DNA from: Jacaranda mimosifolia
Taxonomy: Eukaryota; Streptophyta; Magnoliopsida; Lamiales; Bignoniaceae
Reading direction: 5' to 3'
Length of the DNA stretch: 64,000 nucleotides
Assembly: GCA_018894105.1 (NCBI GenBank)
Contig: CM032117.1
Span: 37,304,501-37,368,500 of the forward strand
Shown: positions 24,243 through 35,980 of the stretch, in pieces
Layout: every line of letters begins with the position of its first letter
Position numbering within the stretch: position 1 is the stretch's first letter
Notes under the pieces: generated by a model
What the model was told of the DNA's origin: nothing
Seen by the model: only the letters and a program-made list of their open reading frames with translations
Databases searched by the model: none
Translations under genes and position numbers: made by a program

Positions 24243-26146
24243 AGTGGTATTCGAGCCATTTCATGCTTAAATTTGGATTTTAGTGAATTAATTCTAGATC
24301 TCTTAACACTTGATTCAATTGATGAATTTGAGTGTTTTGATGATTTTTTATGTAGTTCTATATGCATTGAATTGAAATATGTTAAAATATGTTTAAGTGT
24401 TATTTCATATGTTGGCATGATTTTGATTCAAGTCTTATGATGTTAAATGTTGATTTAGCATTGGATGATGTTATATGTTGATCTAGCATGTTGATTATAG
24501 CTTTAAAAATTTTTGGCTATTTTTTGGATCCAATTGGATTGGAGTTAATTGAAGAATTTTGATTCTTACTTAGACTTAATTTTTGAAGCATGTTTGAACA
24601 CTTAAATTTCCAATTTTAAAGGCGTTTGAAATTTGGAAATTTGTCATAAATTTTATGAATTAATACTATGGAGGTCTCCATGGATTTTTTAAGAACAAAA
24701 TAAGGCTCAAAATAGCCTTGACTCGAACCTAGGCGGCCAAAGATAAGCTACTGCCCAGGCTGCCAGGCACTGGCCATGCTGCCTAAGGGAGAGCTTTGAG
24801 ACTTATTTGTGATATTTTTGTGTTCAAAAATATTTTAATTCATACAATTTAGATGCAAAAAGTTTTTGCAAGTGTTCAAAGTTATGTTGGACATTTTTGC
24901 TTGCTTTTAAAGTCAAGTTCAAGTTAATTTTCAACTAGGCGCAAAATTGAGATGCATAAAGATTTATGCTTATTTTTGCCTATTAATTAATTATTTATGA
25001 GATAAGCATTTAATTGGTAGAATTGAATTTCAATTCTTGTTTATTGTTTATTTAATTGTTGGATGGATGATGAATGAATGGGGACGAACATAAGCCTTTT
25101 AATTAGCTTTAATTATTTCAAAGTTGTTTGAAAGGGGTTGTAATAAATAGGGGCTTGCATGCCTCTTGATTTTCTACTTTGTAAATGTCATAAGAGTAAA
25201 ACTCTAGGAGTGAGGATTTATTTTCTTTTGAAAATGTTGCAAGAAGACAACGAAAGCTAAGAGGATATATGAATGTATGAAATACATTTATGTAATAGAT
25301 AGGATTTAATCAACCCACTTAAAATCAACTGAGTAGTGCACCTATGGCTGTAAGTGCACTACTTGGTTAAGCCTCATGGTCATCCCACCCTAGGGGCATG
25401 TTAGGCGCATTTACTTATTTATACTTTTTTTTCATCCTATTGATGTATGAGATGTATGGTTAGGATATAGAGAACATAAATAAGAGACCATAAAAATTGA
25501 CAAGATCTTCCAAAGTAAGAAAAACCCTCAATTTAGAGGAGTTTAAGTTTTTCAAAATATTAAGTCAAATTGGATACAAATTAAAAGGAGTTTTAATTAA
25601 TCCGAGCTTTATACCAATGGGAGGTGACATGAGATGCTACCCTAATTTAGTGCTAGCTCATGAGTCGTGGGATACTTTATTAGAGGAAAGCTATGCTCAC
25701 TTTTTGGCATATGATGCACTTTGATTTAAAACTCACAGTGGCATTATCTCACAAGTCGTGGAATGACATAGTGGAGTTTATAATTAAAAATTGATTAGTA
25801 GATACGACTTAACACCTAGTAGTATAGATGTTGCACGAATCGTGCATCTACATGAAAAGTTAGGCAAAACACATCAAAGGTTGCATAGAGATGCAATTAG
25901 CAAAAGTTGCTTACCTGAGGATTGCTTGTGGATGTCTCACGAGTTGTAGGTCCACAAATAATACCTTCTGGACCTTGATTCTCACTAGAAAATAAGATTT
26001 CCTAAATTCTGTAAGGGGGTGAGGAATTTGATAAAATAGTGGGACAAAAACATGCTTAAAAGTCCATAAATGTGTTTTCCAATATCAAATTCAATCACAT
26101 GCTCATATTCTTTTTTTTGCCTTTATAGATTTGTGAAATCTCAGAC
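24243..26146 (+). other. Copia element 2 leader with primer-binding site
   Basis: At 24,245-24,257 the sequence tggtattcgagcc is a one- or two-base variant of the initiator-Met tRNA primer-binding site. From there to the gag ATG at 26,147 lie 1.9 kb without a credible gene. Variants of the motif tctcacgagtcgtgg occur near 25,659, 25,746, 25,829 and 25,933. They mirror three copies in the leader of element 1. The stretch around 25,376-25,430 (ccctaggggcatgttaggcg) is also conserved between the two. Confidence 0.75.
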
Positions 26147-27015
26147 ATGGCCAAGAATCCACTAAGCATCATATTGGAATCTAATAAACTAACTAGGCCG
26201 AACTACCACAATTGGCTTTGAAACTTCAAAATCATTCTTGACTTCGAGAAACAGACTTATATCTTAACTCAAAGTCTACCCGATACCATAGCGAGGATGC
26301 CGATCAAGAGGTACATGAGACGTTCACTAAATGGGTTGAGGATGACTTCCAAACCCGTTGCCTCATGATGGCCTCCATGTCTAATGAGCTTCAAAAAATC
26401 TCATCAACATATAAAGAGTGCTTTCGAGATACATCTACACTTACAAGAATTTTATGGTGTACAAACGAGACATGAGAGGTATATGTACTCTAAGGAGCTC
26501 TTTCAGACCAGAATGTTGGAGGGGTCAAGTGTCCATGATTATGGGCTTAAGATGATTGGGCTTATTAAAAAACTCACTACTTTGGATGTACTCATGGACT
26601 CCAACCTATATATGAATTTGATCCTACAAGCCTTGCCTAACTCTTTTGACCAATTCATGATGAACTTTAATATGTCCAAACAAAAAGTCACGACCAATGA
26701 ATTGGTCAATATGTCAGTGATGGCCGAGTCGACTATGAAAAAGAACAAACCATTAATGCTTACTTCCTCCTCCAAGACTAAAGGCCCTAGGGGAAAGAAA
26801 AAATGAGGTAAGAAGAAGAAAAGTTCTTCTTCGAAGAGAAAGGGTTTTAAATCGTCCAGTGGGATCAAGAAGAAGAAAGAAGAAAAGAAAGATATCACTT
26901 GTTTCTACTATGGTGAGACAGGCCATTGGAAGCAGAATTGTAAGGAATATTTTGCAAACCTTGGAAAGGGTATGTACTTTATTGAAGTGCACTTAACGAT
27001 CAATTATTTCTCATA
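26147..27015 (+). pseudogene. Copia element 2 gag
   Basis: The gag start is taken at ATG 26,147 (MAKNPLSIILESNKLTRPNY). A stop appears after about 22 codons and the frame shifts before the main open piece at 26,384-26,806. That piece has SKQKVTTNELVNMSVMAEST and a Lys/Ser-rich tail. The zinc knuckle downstream (about 26,896-26,940) reads CFYYGETGHWKQNC, so the second cysteine is replaced by Tyr. No hAT is inserted here, so this copy shows the original layout that is split in element 1. Confidence 0.85.
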
Positions 27016-28125
27016 GATATTTGGTACTACATGTGGTTCTCACGTTTGTAATTCATCACAAGGAATGGAAAGAAGAAGAAGTCTAAGTGATGGGGATTTG
27101 ATCCTACACCTTGGCAATGGAGCAAAAGTTGAAGCCAAAGTTGAAAGCATTATAAAGTTAGATTTAGGGAACTCCTTGATTGTGTTGGATCTTTGTTACT
27201 ACGTACCAAATCTTTTGAAGAATATCATTTCAATTCCCGTTTTGGATAATGAAGCATTTGATTTTTCAATATCGAATGGAAAATTGAAAGCAATAAAGAA
27301 TGGTTCTTTAGTTGCAATAGGCACACTTAGTAATGAATTATTCATTTTAGATTCTCAACTATCACTTATGCACATTCAACAAAGTAAAAAGAAATTAGAT
27401 AACCAAGAAAGTGCCACTTTGTGGCATGCTAGACTTGGGCATATTTCCAAAAATAGAATGAACAAGATAGAAACCCTCAAAGCACTAAATGTTAGTAGCA
27501 TAGAAGATGTTCCTATTTGTGAATCTTATTTAAAGGGAAAAACAACCAAGGCTCCTTTTGTAGGACAAACAGAGCGGACCACAAGTCCTTTTGATTTGAT
27601 CCATACAAATGTTTGTGGACTACTAAGAGTAAGTGCTAGATAAGGCTATTCCTACTTCATTACCTTCACCGATGATCATACTCGGTTCGGATATGTGTAT
27701 CTCATAAAGTACAAGTTCGAAGCTTTTAAAAAGTTTAAAGAGTATAGGAATGAAGTAGAAAAGCAACAAGGACATTAATATTAAAGCTCTTCAATTGGAT
27801 CGAGGAGAGGAATATTTAAGTACTAAATTCTTAGAGTATCTAAAAAAGAGTGAAATTTTCTCATAATGGACTCCACCTGGCACACCCCAATATAATGGAG
27901 TAGCCGAGAGAAGAAACCATACCTTGTTAGACATGGTACGTTAGATGATGAGCTTCACTGATGTAGCTATATCCTTTTAGGCATACGCCCTATATACAAC
28001 AACGATGCTACTAAATGCAGTACCCTCAAAGTTGATGCTAAAGATAACGCATGAGATGTGGTATGGTAAAGTACCCTCTTATTCTTATTTAAGAGTTTAG
28101 GGTCTCCCGCATACGTCAAAAAGTA
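27016..28125 (+). pseudogene. Copia element 2 protease and integrase
   Basis: The protease signature near 27,015 reads IFGTTCGSHVC, with the catalytic Asp replaced by Gly. The GAG-pre-integrase segment 27,065-27,643 has WHARLGHISKNR and CESYLKGK, one of the zinc cysteines being Tyr. The catalytic core follows (YFITFTDDHTRFGYVYL). Stops interrupt it near 27,640 and 27,777. The NGVAERRNHTLLDM motif, with the third catalytic residue, is intact near 27,895-27,937. Confidence 0.85.
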
Positions 28126-29754
28126 GTGGGAGACAAGTTGGATACAAGATCCACTTTATGCAAGTTTTTGGGATACCCAAAAGAGTTTTTGGGTTATAAT
28201 TTCTATGATCCCCTAGAACAAAAGGTATTTGTTTCGACGAACGCCATCTTTTTGGAAAAGGAGTTTCTATTGGATAGAAAAGACGTTATCATTAAACTTG
28301 ATGAAGTTCAAGATGATCATATCATCCCACAAGTGGTAGAAACAATAGAGCATCATGAGCCTAACATACAACCTCTTAGAAGGTCAGACCAAATCAAGAA
28401 GCAAACCAAAAGGTTTGGATTCCTTCATGAACTAGGACAAATGGATAGTGATCCGAAGACCTATGAGGAAACTTTGTTGGACATAGATTTAGGACATTGG
28501 TTAGAGGCCATGAAATCCAAAATGGATTCCATGTGGTCTAACAAAGTATGAACTTTGGTAGATCCACGACAGGATATAATACTCGTTGGTTGCAAGTGGA
28601 TCTACAAGCAGAAGTTATGAGTCAATGGAAAGGTTACAACTTTTAAGGCTAGACTAATAGCAAAAGGTTATACTCAAAGACCCGATATTAATTTTAAGGA
28701 AACCTTTTCACCGGTCGCTATGCATAAGTCCATTAGGATTATACTTGCCATAGCCACTTACTACGACTATGAGATATGGTAAATAGATGTAAAGACTGTT
28801 TTTCTCAATGGAAACATTAAAGAAGAAATCTATATGGAGCAACTATAAGGTTTTACATTCAAAGGGAGTGAGCAAAAGGTTTGCAAACTCCAAAGGTCCA
28901 TTTATGGACTAAAGCAAATATTCAGAAGTTGGAATATACATTTTGATAAGACAGTCAAATCTTTAACTTTGTCAAAAATGTGTATAAACCTTGTCTATAT
29001 AAAAAGGCTAGTGGGAGTTCGATACATTTTATTATACTTTATGTTGATGATATTCTTCTCATTGGGGATGAGAAAAAAGGGTTAGAATGTACTAAAGTAT
29101 GGTTATCTTCGCAATTCTTCATGAAAGATTTGGGAGAAACATCATTCATATTAGGAATATGGATGTATAGAGATAGATCAAAAAGGATGTTAAGGCTCTC
29201 CCAAACTGCGTACATTAACAAGATACTAAAGAGGTTTAGTATGGAAGAATCTAAGAAGGGTTCTTCCCTATAGGACATAGTCTTCATCTCTTCAAGTCTA
29301 TAGCCCCTAAGACTAAAGACGAGAGAGAAGAAATATCCCACATACCCTGTGCATCTACAATTGGGAACATAATGTATGTCATTTAATGTACTAGATCAGA
29401 TGTAGCACACGCTCTAAGTGTTACGAGCTGCTTACGATCCAACTTCGGTGAGAGTCACTGGATGGCCATAAAAGTTATCCTTAAGCACTTGAGAAGAACT
29501 AAGGATTAATTTTTATTTACGGCAATGGAGAATTGAAAATTGAAGGGTGTTTCGGATTCTAGTTTCCAATCGGATGAAGACGATCTCAAATCCACTTTTG
29601 GATTTATATTTTGCCTCAATAGCGGCGCAGTGAGTTTAAAGAGTTCCAAATAGGACACCACAGTTGATTATATCATTGAGGCGAAATATATTGTGGCTTC
29701 AAAAATCACAAATGAAGGTGTTTGGATGAAAAGATCATCCAAGAATTGTATGTA
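28126..29754 (+). pseudogene. Copia element 2 reverse transcriptase and first part of RNase H
   Basis: The open piece 28,126-28,551 is the conserved linker and start of RT, with FVSTNAIFLEKEFL and LGHWLEAMKSKMDSMWSNKV. RT continues with stops near 28,550, 28,618 and 28,781. The catalytic box YVDDILLIG is intact (29,040-29,051 encodes YVDD). The piece ending at 29,273 carries LGIWMYRDRSKRMLRLSQ. RNase H begins after about 29,460 and is cut at 29,754 by the inserted solo LTR; it resumes at 31,972. Confidence 0.87.
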
Positions 29755-29759
29755 GTGCC

Positions 29760-31971
29760 TGAAAGAGGTGTAATGCTAAGGATCTAATTTAAAAAATGAA
29801 ATCTAACTTAGATTACACCATTCCGAGGATTTAAATCATGCCAATATAATAGATTAAGGTCAGATTGTTACCTCTCAAGCAAAATCCAACAAAAAGTAGA
29901 AGTTGTGTCTCATTTCCCGAAAACAGATATCTTCTGGCGCAGCAAAGTGTGATCAATCTTTGATCAGGCAAATCACTTCGAAATCAAGCTAAATCTGGAT
30001 AATGAAATCCAACTCAATGGAGAATGTCCAGATAAAAATTCAGCACCAAAATCCTTTGGTAAGACCTCGAACAAAATCCAAAAATACACTGCTCAAATAG
30101 AGGATCACCAAAGCAAGCAATCCGAAATTCATCTTGCCTCTAATGCCAAAGTCCACACACCAATGGACTATCCTTGCCTCCTAATTCAGCTGGAAAAACT
30201 AAGAAGGAAGAGAGCATGGTTGGAGGCCAAAAATGGTGGGGGGGGGGAGGTGAAGAAGAGAGTGAAACCTCAACTTATGAGAGAATCACAATTTTGGAGG
30301 GAATTTTGGATCTAACTTTTAGATGCACAAAATGTGTGAATGAATAATCAGCTTGTGGCTTTCCCCTCTATATCTACATATAGAGGGTTTGGCATCACAT
30401 CTTCCTCAAGGGGGGGTCCACCTAAGCATGCCAACTAGCAAGCATCTTGCAAGTTGTATGTTAATTTGAATTTGAATTTAAATTTAATTTGAAATCTACA
30501 TTTCATTTTATGAAATGTCTACTAACTAAATTCTAATTCATCAAATGAACATTTCATTTGAATTTTTCCTCCAAAATTACTTCTTCAATTTAATTTAATT
30601 AAACTTTGACTTCACATTTAAATCAACAAACTTAACTCTTTAAGTTTACTTGACCAATTGATAGTTATATGGCACCAAATTAAATTAACACTTCATTTAA
30701 TTGGTCTTTATTTAACTCCTTAAATTAATTAGATCAATTTAACAATTAAATTGATCAAGCTGAAATGACTAAAAATTGCATAAAACCGAATCCCTCAATT
30801 TTCGGCCACCATGGAATTATTCTAACACTTAGAAAATTCCACTCATTATATAGGATATCCAATTGGCTTTTGGGTGTGACCCATTAGGTTTTACTGCTCA
30901 TTAGACATGGGTTCACAACATTTGTGACTTTAGAATATTATATATTCATGTTAGTTTAAAACTCCTTTTAAACTAACCGACTCAATTTAATTAAAAAATC
31001 TCTATTAATTGAAGAGTACCTAATCTCCATGATCGATGTCCAACCTCAAGGCTATGGAGCCCAACAATTGGCCAAAAAAGTGCTTATGGTGAACCACTCT
31101 AGCTCTACACATACCAGGCAAACACGGTCCTTCCATCTCCTATCTCCTTGAAAAAGGCCTAAGGCAAGATATTTGTCAGATCCCTTATAGCCTTGATACT
31201 ATGCATTTATTCTCAATATTCGATTTCTATTTGTGACCTCATCTTTGGAAATCCCTTTTCCAAATTGTCACACTGCCTTGGCCAAGGACTCTTTGGAATC
31301 AATCATTATAGAACACATGGGAAATGCACTCGTCCTTCACAAAGACGAGGAGACAGATTCCATCTTGGATCTCATAAACCTCCATGTCTAAGTAGCTCAT
31401 GCCCAAACACCACTGGAACACTCGCTAAGTGGCCAAGAAGGAGTCAAAGCATGAGAACATAAACACAAGGTTACAATGGATCCTCAAGTCAAAGGACTAA
31501 TTATTTGCACTAGCATAAGTTGGAAAACTAGCCACTATCGGCATGCCACTATGGCTACCTAGTGGATTCTTTAGGCAAGTCTCCAGTGCCTTGTTCTCTA
31601 ACAAACACCCACTAACATATATCTATATCTCATATGGTTTGCTCATAGAATGGAGCAATATCCAACCTTTAGATTATGCATTGTCAGTGCAAGTCTATTC
31701 AAATCTCAGATGCCCTGTATCTAAAGATTTTATGACTTGGGATATTTAAGATCACGATTGTGTAAGACTTATTCCATGATCATCACCAAGAGTGTACTGA
31801 TCAAGTCCCATAGTCTAGTATGATCTAAGGGCTTCAACTAAATGCCAGTAAAGTAATATAAGCATAAGATAAAGATGGCCATTTGTAAGGAATATCATTC
31901 AATCAAGATTGTATCACAAGTGAAATAGTTTACATGCCAATCTTATTGGCTTGCAGAGCACTATTCCAACA
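29760..31971 (-). mobile_element. Solo copia LTR nested in element 2 RNase H
   Basis: It starts tgaaagaggtg on the left and ends ttccaaca at 31,964-31,971, so it is a minus-strand LTR of 2,212 bp. It is flanked by a perfect 5-bp target duplication, gtgcc at 29,755-29,759 and 31,972-31,976. The RNase H text resumes directly after it. This proves a later insertion of a relative in opposite orientation, followed by LTR-LTR recombination. A run of about ten G lies at 30,238-30,248. Confidence 0.93.
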
Positions 31972-32250
31972 GTGCCCAGCATTGCAGAGTCGGTTGTTGT
32001 CTATTGTGACAACAATGGAGCCATTATGCAAGCAAAAGAGCCAAGATCTCATCAATGATTGAAGCACATTTTGAGGCATTATCACTTAATCCATGAGATC
32101 ATTGATAGAGGCGGCATCCTAGTAGAGAGGGCGGCCTCAAAAGAAAATATAGTAGATTCATTAACTAAACCCCTAACGCTTACGGTCTCTAAAGGACATC
32201 TTGAGAAGATAGGCCTTAAGACTATTGGACAATTGGCTTTAGTACAAGTG
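31972..32250 (+). pseudogene. Copia element 2 RNase H, C-terminal part
   Basis: The text continues the RNase H domain after the nested LTR: VVYCDNNGAIMQAKEPRSHQ, then an in-frame stop, then LKHILRHYHLIHEIIDRGG, and finally the conserved IVDSLTKPL. The corresponding piece in element 1 is at 171-470. The frame ends just before the polypurine tract. Confidence 0.87.
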
Positions 32251-32256
32251 GGAGAT
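32244..32256 (+). promoter_or_regulatory. Polypurine tract of copia element 2
   Basis: acaagtgggagat lies directly before the TG of the 3' LTR. AAGTGGGAGATTGTTGG is the usual polypurine tract and LTR junction in plant copia elements, the primer for plus-strand DNA synthesis. Confidence 0.85.
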
Positions 32257-32853
32257 TGTTGGAACAGTACCCCATAAGCCAATTAGATTAGCATGTAAAA
32301 CTACTCCTTTGTGATACAATATTGATTGAGTGATATTCTTATAAAATAGTCGTCTTCATCTTATGCCTTTTATACTTCACTTGCATTTGGTTGAAGCCCC
32401 TAAATCATACAAGATTATGGGACTTGGTAACACATATGATGGTGATCATGAAATAAGTCTTTATGGTTATGATTTTAAAGTATTCTAAGTTATAGAATAT
32501 TGTGAGACATGACATATAAGATTCGGATAAACTTGCACTAATAATGCATATTCTAAGGGGTTGGATATTGTCCCGTTTCATGGGCAATCTATGTGATACA
32601 TAAGTGCATGTTAGTCGGTGCTTGTTAGAGAATAGGTTAACTGAAGACCCACCTGGAGAATCCACTAGATAGCCTTAGTGGCACGTTAGGAATGGTAAGT
32701 TCTCAAGCTTACGCTAGTACATATAATTAGTCTTTTGACTTGAGCTTTCATAGTAACCTTGTATTTAGGTCCTTAGGCTTGTTGCTAGACATCGACTATG
32801 GAGATTGGGTACTCTTCATTTAATAGAGATTAATTGATAGAGTTATTAGTTTA
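32257..32853 (+). repeat. Truncated 3' LTR of copia element 2
   Basis: It starts tgttggaacagtacccc, matching the 5' LTR at 22,067. About 400 bases present in the 5' LTR (about 22,590-22,980) are missing near 32,775. Similarity stops at about 32,853 after attagttta. Beyond it lies unrelated gypsy-like sequence. Confidence 0.82.
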
Positions 32854-32879
32854 TTTGGGGCCCAGTTGGTCACGCGGCT

Positions 32880-34484
32880 TTCACCTGCAATCTTCACTTC
32901 TTTTTGTTAGTAGGTCCTTCTTTAGTCTGGATTATTTTTGAGCTATGTACTCCTTGAAATATCCTCTCTAGATTAATTTTTCAATCTCATCCCTTAGGTG
33001 CTAGTATTCATCCATGATATATCTACTATTAAGGTGAAAGTGGCACCACTTGTCCAACTCTGGTTTCTGGGGGTCCTTTACAGTTTTTTGTGGAGGTCGT
33101 TTAATGAGGCCACATTATAATACTATTGTCAAAATCTCTATCTTGGGAATAGTGAGTGGCATGTACGTGGTGAGCATGCGAGAAAGGCTGCATCTTTGCT
33201 CTCTATGCTTTTTGTTATTATTATTCCCTTAACCACGTGCTTTCCATTTGTGGGCTCCTGAATGGTTACTGCTTCTTCTATCCGTAAGTATTTCTCAACG
33301 TGCATGATGAGTTCCTCTGGAGTCGCAAAAGGCTTCCCACATTTGACTCCTAGAATTTTAGGTTCTTCAAATTCTATTGGATGAGGTGGTGGATAGGAGC
33401 TCTTGGCTGATATGAGGGATTTCATCGACAACTTGGACGAAGCAATTGAGGTAAGTCCTTAAAAACTTTCCATCTTTTTGCTTACTAGTGAATAAATAAG
33501 CAGTTATTTTGGGTACTTGTGGTAGATAGAGAAATTTTGAAGGAAGATTTGTGCTAGCACCTCCTATCTAATGATGGATCCTATTGGCATCTGGTTGAAC
33601 TATATTAAGGCACGTTTAGTGAGGGAAAGCTTGCAGCATGTAGCATGCAGCTTCTCTCAAATCTTAGAGCTCAAGTTCTTGCCAGAAATTATCCAAGTGC
33701 TGCTTAAGGTCTGTAGTCCCATCAAACTTTGGCAACTGAGCTATCTTTATTCCAATAGGAGTGCTTCTGCTGGGATCGCTGGAGAAAAAAGATTGTGCCT
33801 TGGAAGAACGATGGCTAAAAGATAATTTTAGCTTCTGCTCGTCTAAATTGATATGGCACTAAGGAATATATTCGGACTCCAGTGTTTACACGCATATGCG
33901 AAGCATCTATTCAAAGTGATAAGTGCGTGTTTCCTACTATGGCTAAGAGGGAGGAGCGGTGCGATGTCCAGAATTAGCTCTTTGTTTGGATTTTTCTAGG
34001 GAAGATGAAATCACTGAGCTCCTATGAAAGGATTGTTGTGGTTTTCGTAGGTGATGCTCTTCAACATATTGAGCAACTACTTTGGCTAGAGTCTTCAATG
34101 CCTCTCAAGTTATGGGTAGAAAGGGATCTCCAAGAAGAGAAGTTGGCTATGCAAGCATTTCCTCTGGTGCAGGTTAGAGTAGGTTCTGGTGCTAAACCGA
34201 ATAGTACTTCTGATTGATGACTCTCCATATTCTCTGATGCTGGGCTCACTTGATTGCTAGGTTTATGAGCTGTTGATCTCATTTGCATTCTCAAGCGCTC
34301 CTACTTCTTTTTTGAGTTCCCATGATAGTGCCAAAATAATGCCGGATAGAAATGAAGCGAGGTCCTTTATGGTAGACAACTTTAGTTGGTTCTTTTTTTC
34401 TGAAACACATGCAGAGGCATCTCTCTTTTTCTTAAAAGTTCTTTTAAGTTTGTGATTCTTCTGCGAATAATTTCTTATGCCCAA
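32880..34484 (-). pseudogene. Ty3/gypsy gag remnant (antisense)
   Basis: Minus-strand translation gives pieces typical of gypsy gag. Near 33,690-33,760 it reads IAQLPKFDGTTDLKQHLDNF, like the PKFDGTTDP box. Near 32,950-33,055 it reads WCHFHLNSRY followed by a broken HLRDEIEKLI segment, like the CRFH zinc-knuckle region before LKDEIERLI. The best open piece is 33,431-33,138 (97 codons). Stops and frameshifts are frequent. No RT or integrase is seen next to it, so it is a fragment, and its right edge is approximate. Confidence 0.62.
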
Positions 34485-35980
34485 ATTCTATTTAAAACTT
34501 GATATTTATAATTTTTGCTTTGATGGGCTTATGCCCATTAGGATTTTTTTGCCCTTCTTTAAAGACTTAACTTGTCTTTGGACTTTGTGAACCTAATTTT
34601 AGTTTATTCACTGAATTATCCTCATAGTTTAAATTTGTCCATATCATCCAAAATCATATTATTACAAAATAAAATCCTCATAATCTATAACGAATATTAA
34701 TTGTCATTAAACATTTATCATCAAATAATTGATATTAGCTTTGGAGATTGCTTTAATTTATGTAAGAAATTTACAAGTATCTTTACTTTCTTTTCTTTTC
34801 TAAGAAGTACAAACTCTTCCAGTTGTTTCATGTATACTTTTTCATCTGATTCACCATTAATTTGAGAAGCCAATTTTACATGTATTTGGCTAAATTTTGA
34901 AATGAAACAAGAGAAACTAGCAATCTAATCATGGCAGTTGTGGCTAACTGAGCATTGGTATTGAAATAGTCCATTTCCTTCCTTTTGCTAAAAGTATTTA
35001 AGCAACAGTTTTGCTTTAAATTTGTCATGGTTCTATCGACTTTCATTTTCTTATTAAAAATCATATTACAATTTATTTGGTTTGAATCGAGTGGGTGGTC
35101 TCCCATTTTTCAAGTTTGATTTACGTTCATGAGTCTATTTCATCCTCAACTGCTTCTTCCTAAAATACTAAATCTTGAGATTTCATTACCTCTTAATATA
35201 GTCATAAACAATATGTCTTTGATGCCTTGATATTTTTTCACAAAATTCAAGAATTGCAGCAGCGCAAATCTCTGAAAACAGTGTCCATGATCATCTATGG
35301 AGTTCCGCGTTACATTTACTTTACCGATGATTCACACTATCACGTGCGTGGAATCACTCCAGATCAAATTCCACCGGAAAGAATAAAATTAATATGCATA
35401 CAGCAAGTTGTCGTCAAATGTGATAATTTCTAATTCATGGACTGTTATTCGTTCCACAGGATGTTAGGTGTAAGATAACCTCCAACAGTCCTTCCTCGAA
35501 ACATATATTTCCATTACTTCATTGTTTAAGGAAGACGGCCTAAGATGGTTTTTAATGATGCTAAAGCAACACTACTTCACGTTTAAGAGGTAGTAAAGGT
35601 GCAGAGATTTCCCCTGCAGTGTGTTTCATAGCTTTTTACAGGTCATGAATATGATAATAATTAGTCTTTATCAACACATTATCAAGAAATCCTTATTGAA
35701 TCAACCAATCGGACTTAAAAGACAGGAGAGATAAGCCAGAAAAGAAAAGCTCCTTGAAGAAAGGCGGAAGAAAAATCAACAATACATCAACGTGATATAG
35801 TTCAAAGTAGACAACACCGTTGCTTCTCTACAAGGTCTCAGAATTAATAACATTGTTCAGCATATGGACATCATACATCGAAAAATGGCCAATGAGAAAA
35901 ACTGAAAGTCCAATTGATCATCAATCTAAGAAGATAGTTTACTAGCAAACTGTCTTGCACCTTTAGATTTATCTTTCATA
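34485..35980. other. Intergenic stretch between gypsy relic and F-box gene
   Basis: Mostly A+T-rich with no clear gene. A 68-codon plus-strand frame at 35,227-35,433 (with IYFTDDSHYHVRGITPDQIP) looks more protein-like than its surroundings, but I do not recognise it. It may be a stray exon or chance. The last few hundred bases before 35,981 should contain the 3' untranslated region of the F-box gene. Confidence 0.4.

Larger units (their letters stand above)
22067..32853 (+). mobile_element. Ty1/copia LTR retrotransposon, element 2 (plus strand)
   Basis: The order is 5' LTR (22,067-24,242), primer-binding site (24,245), long leader, gag (26,147), zinc knuckle, protease, integrase, RT, RNase H, polypurine tract (32,244-32,256) and a shortened 3' LTR (32,257 to about 32,853). 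A same-family solo LTR is nested inside at 29,760-31,971. The coding region carries many stops and frameshifts, but the RT YVDD box and the integrase glutamate motif are preserved, so this copy is less damaged at active sites than element 1. Its own flanking duplication cannot be checked because the 3' LTR is truncated. Confidence 0.9.

Noticed and set aside
26539..26992. Minus-strand Phe/Leu-rich frames of 119 and 79 codons
   Set aside because: They are antisense shadows of the Lys-rich copia gag and zinc-knuckle region.
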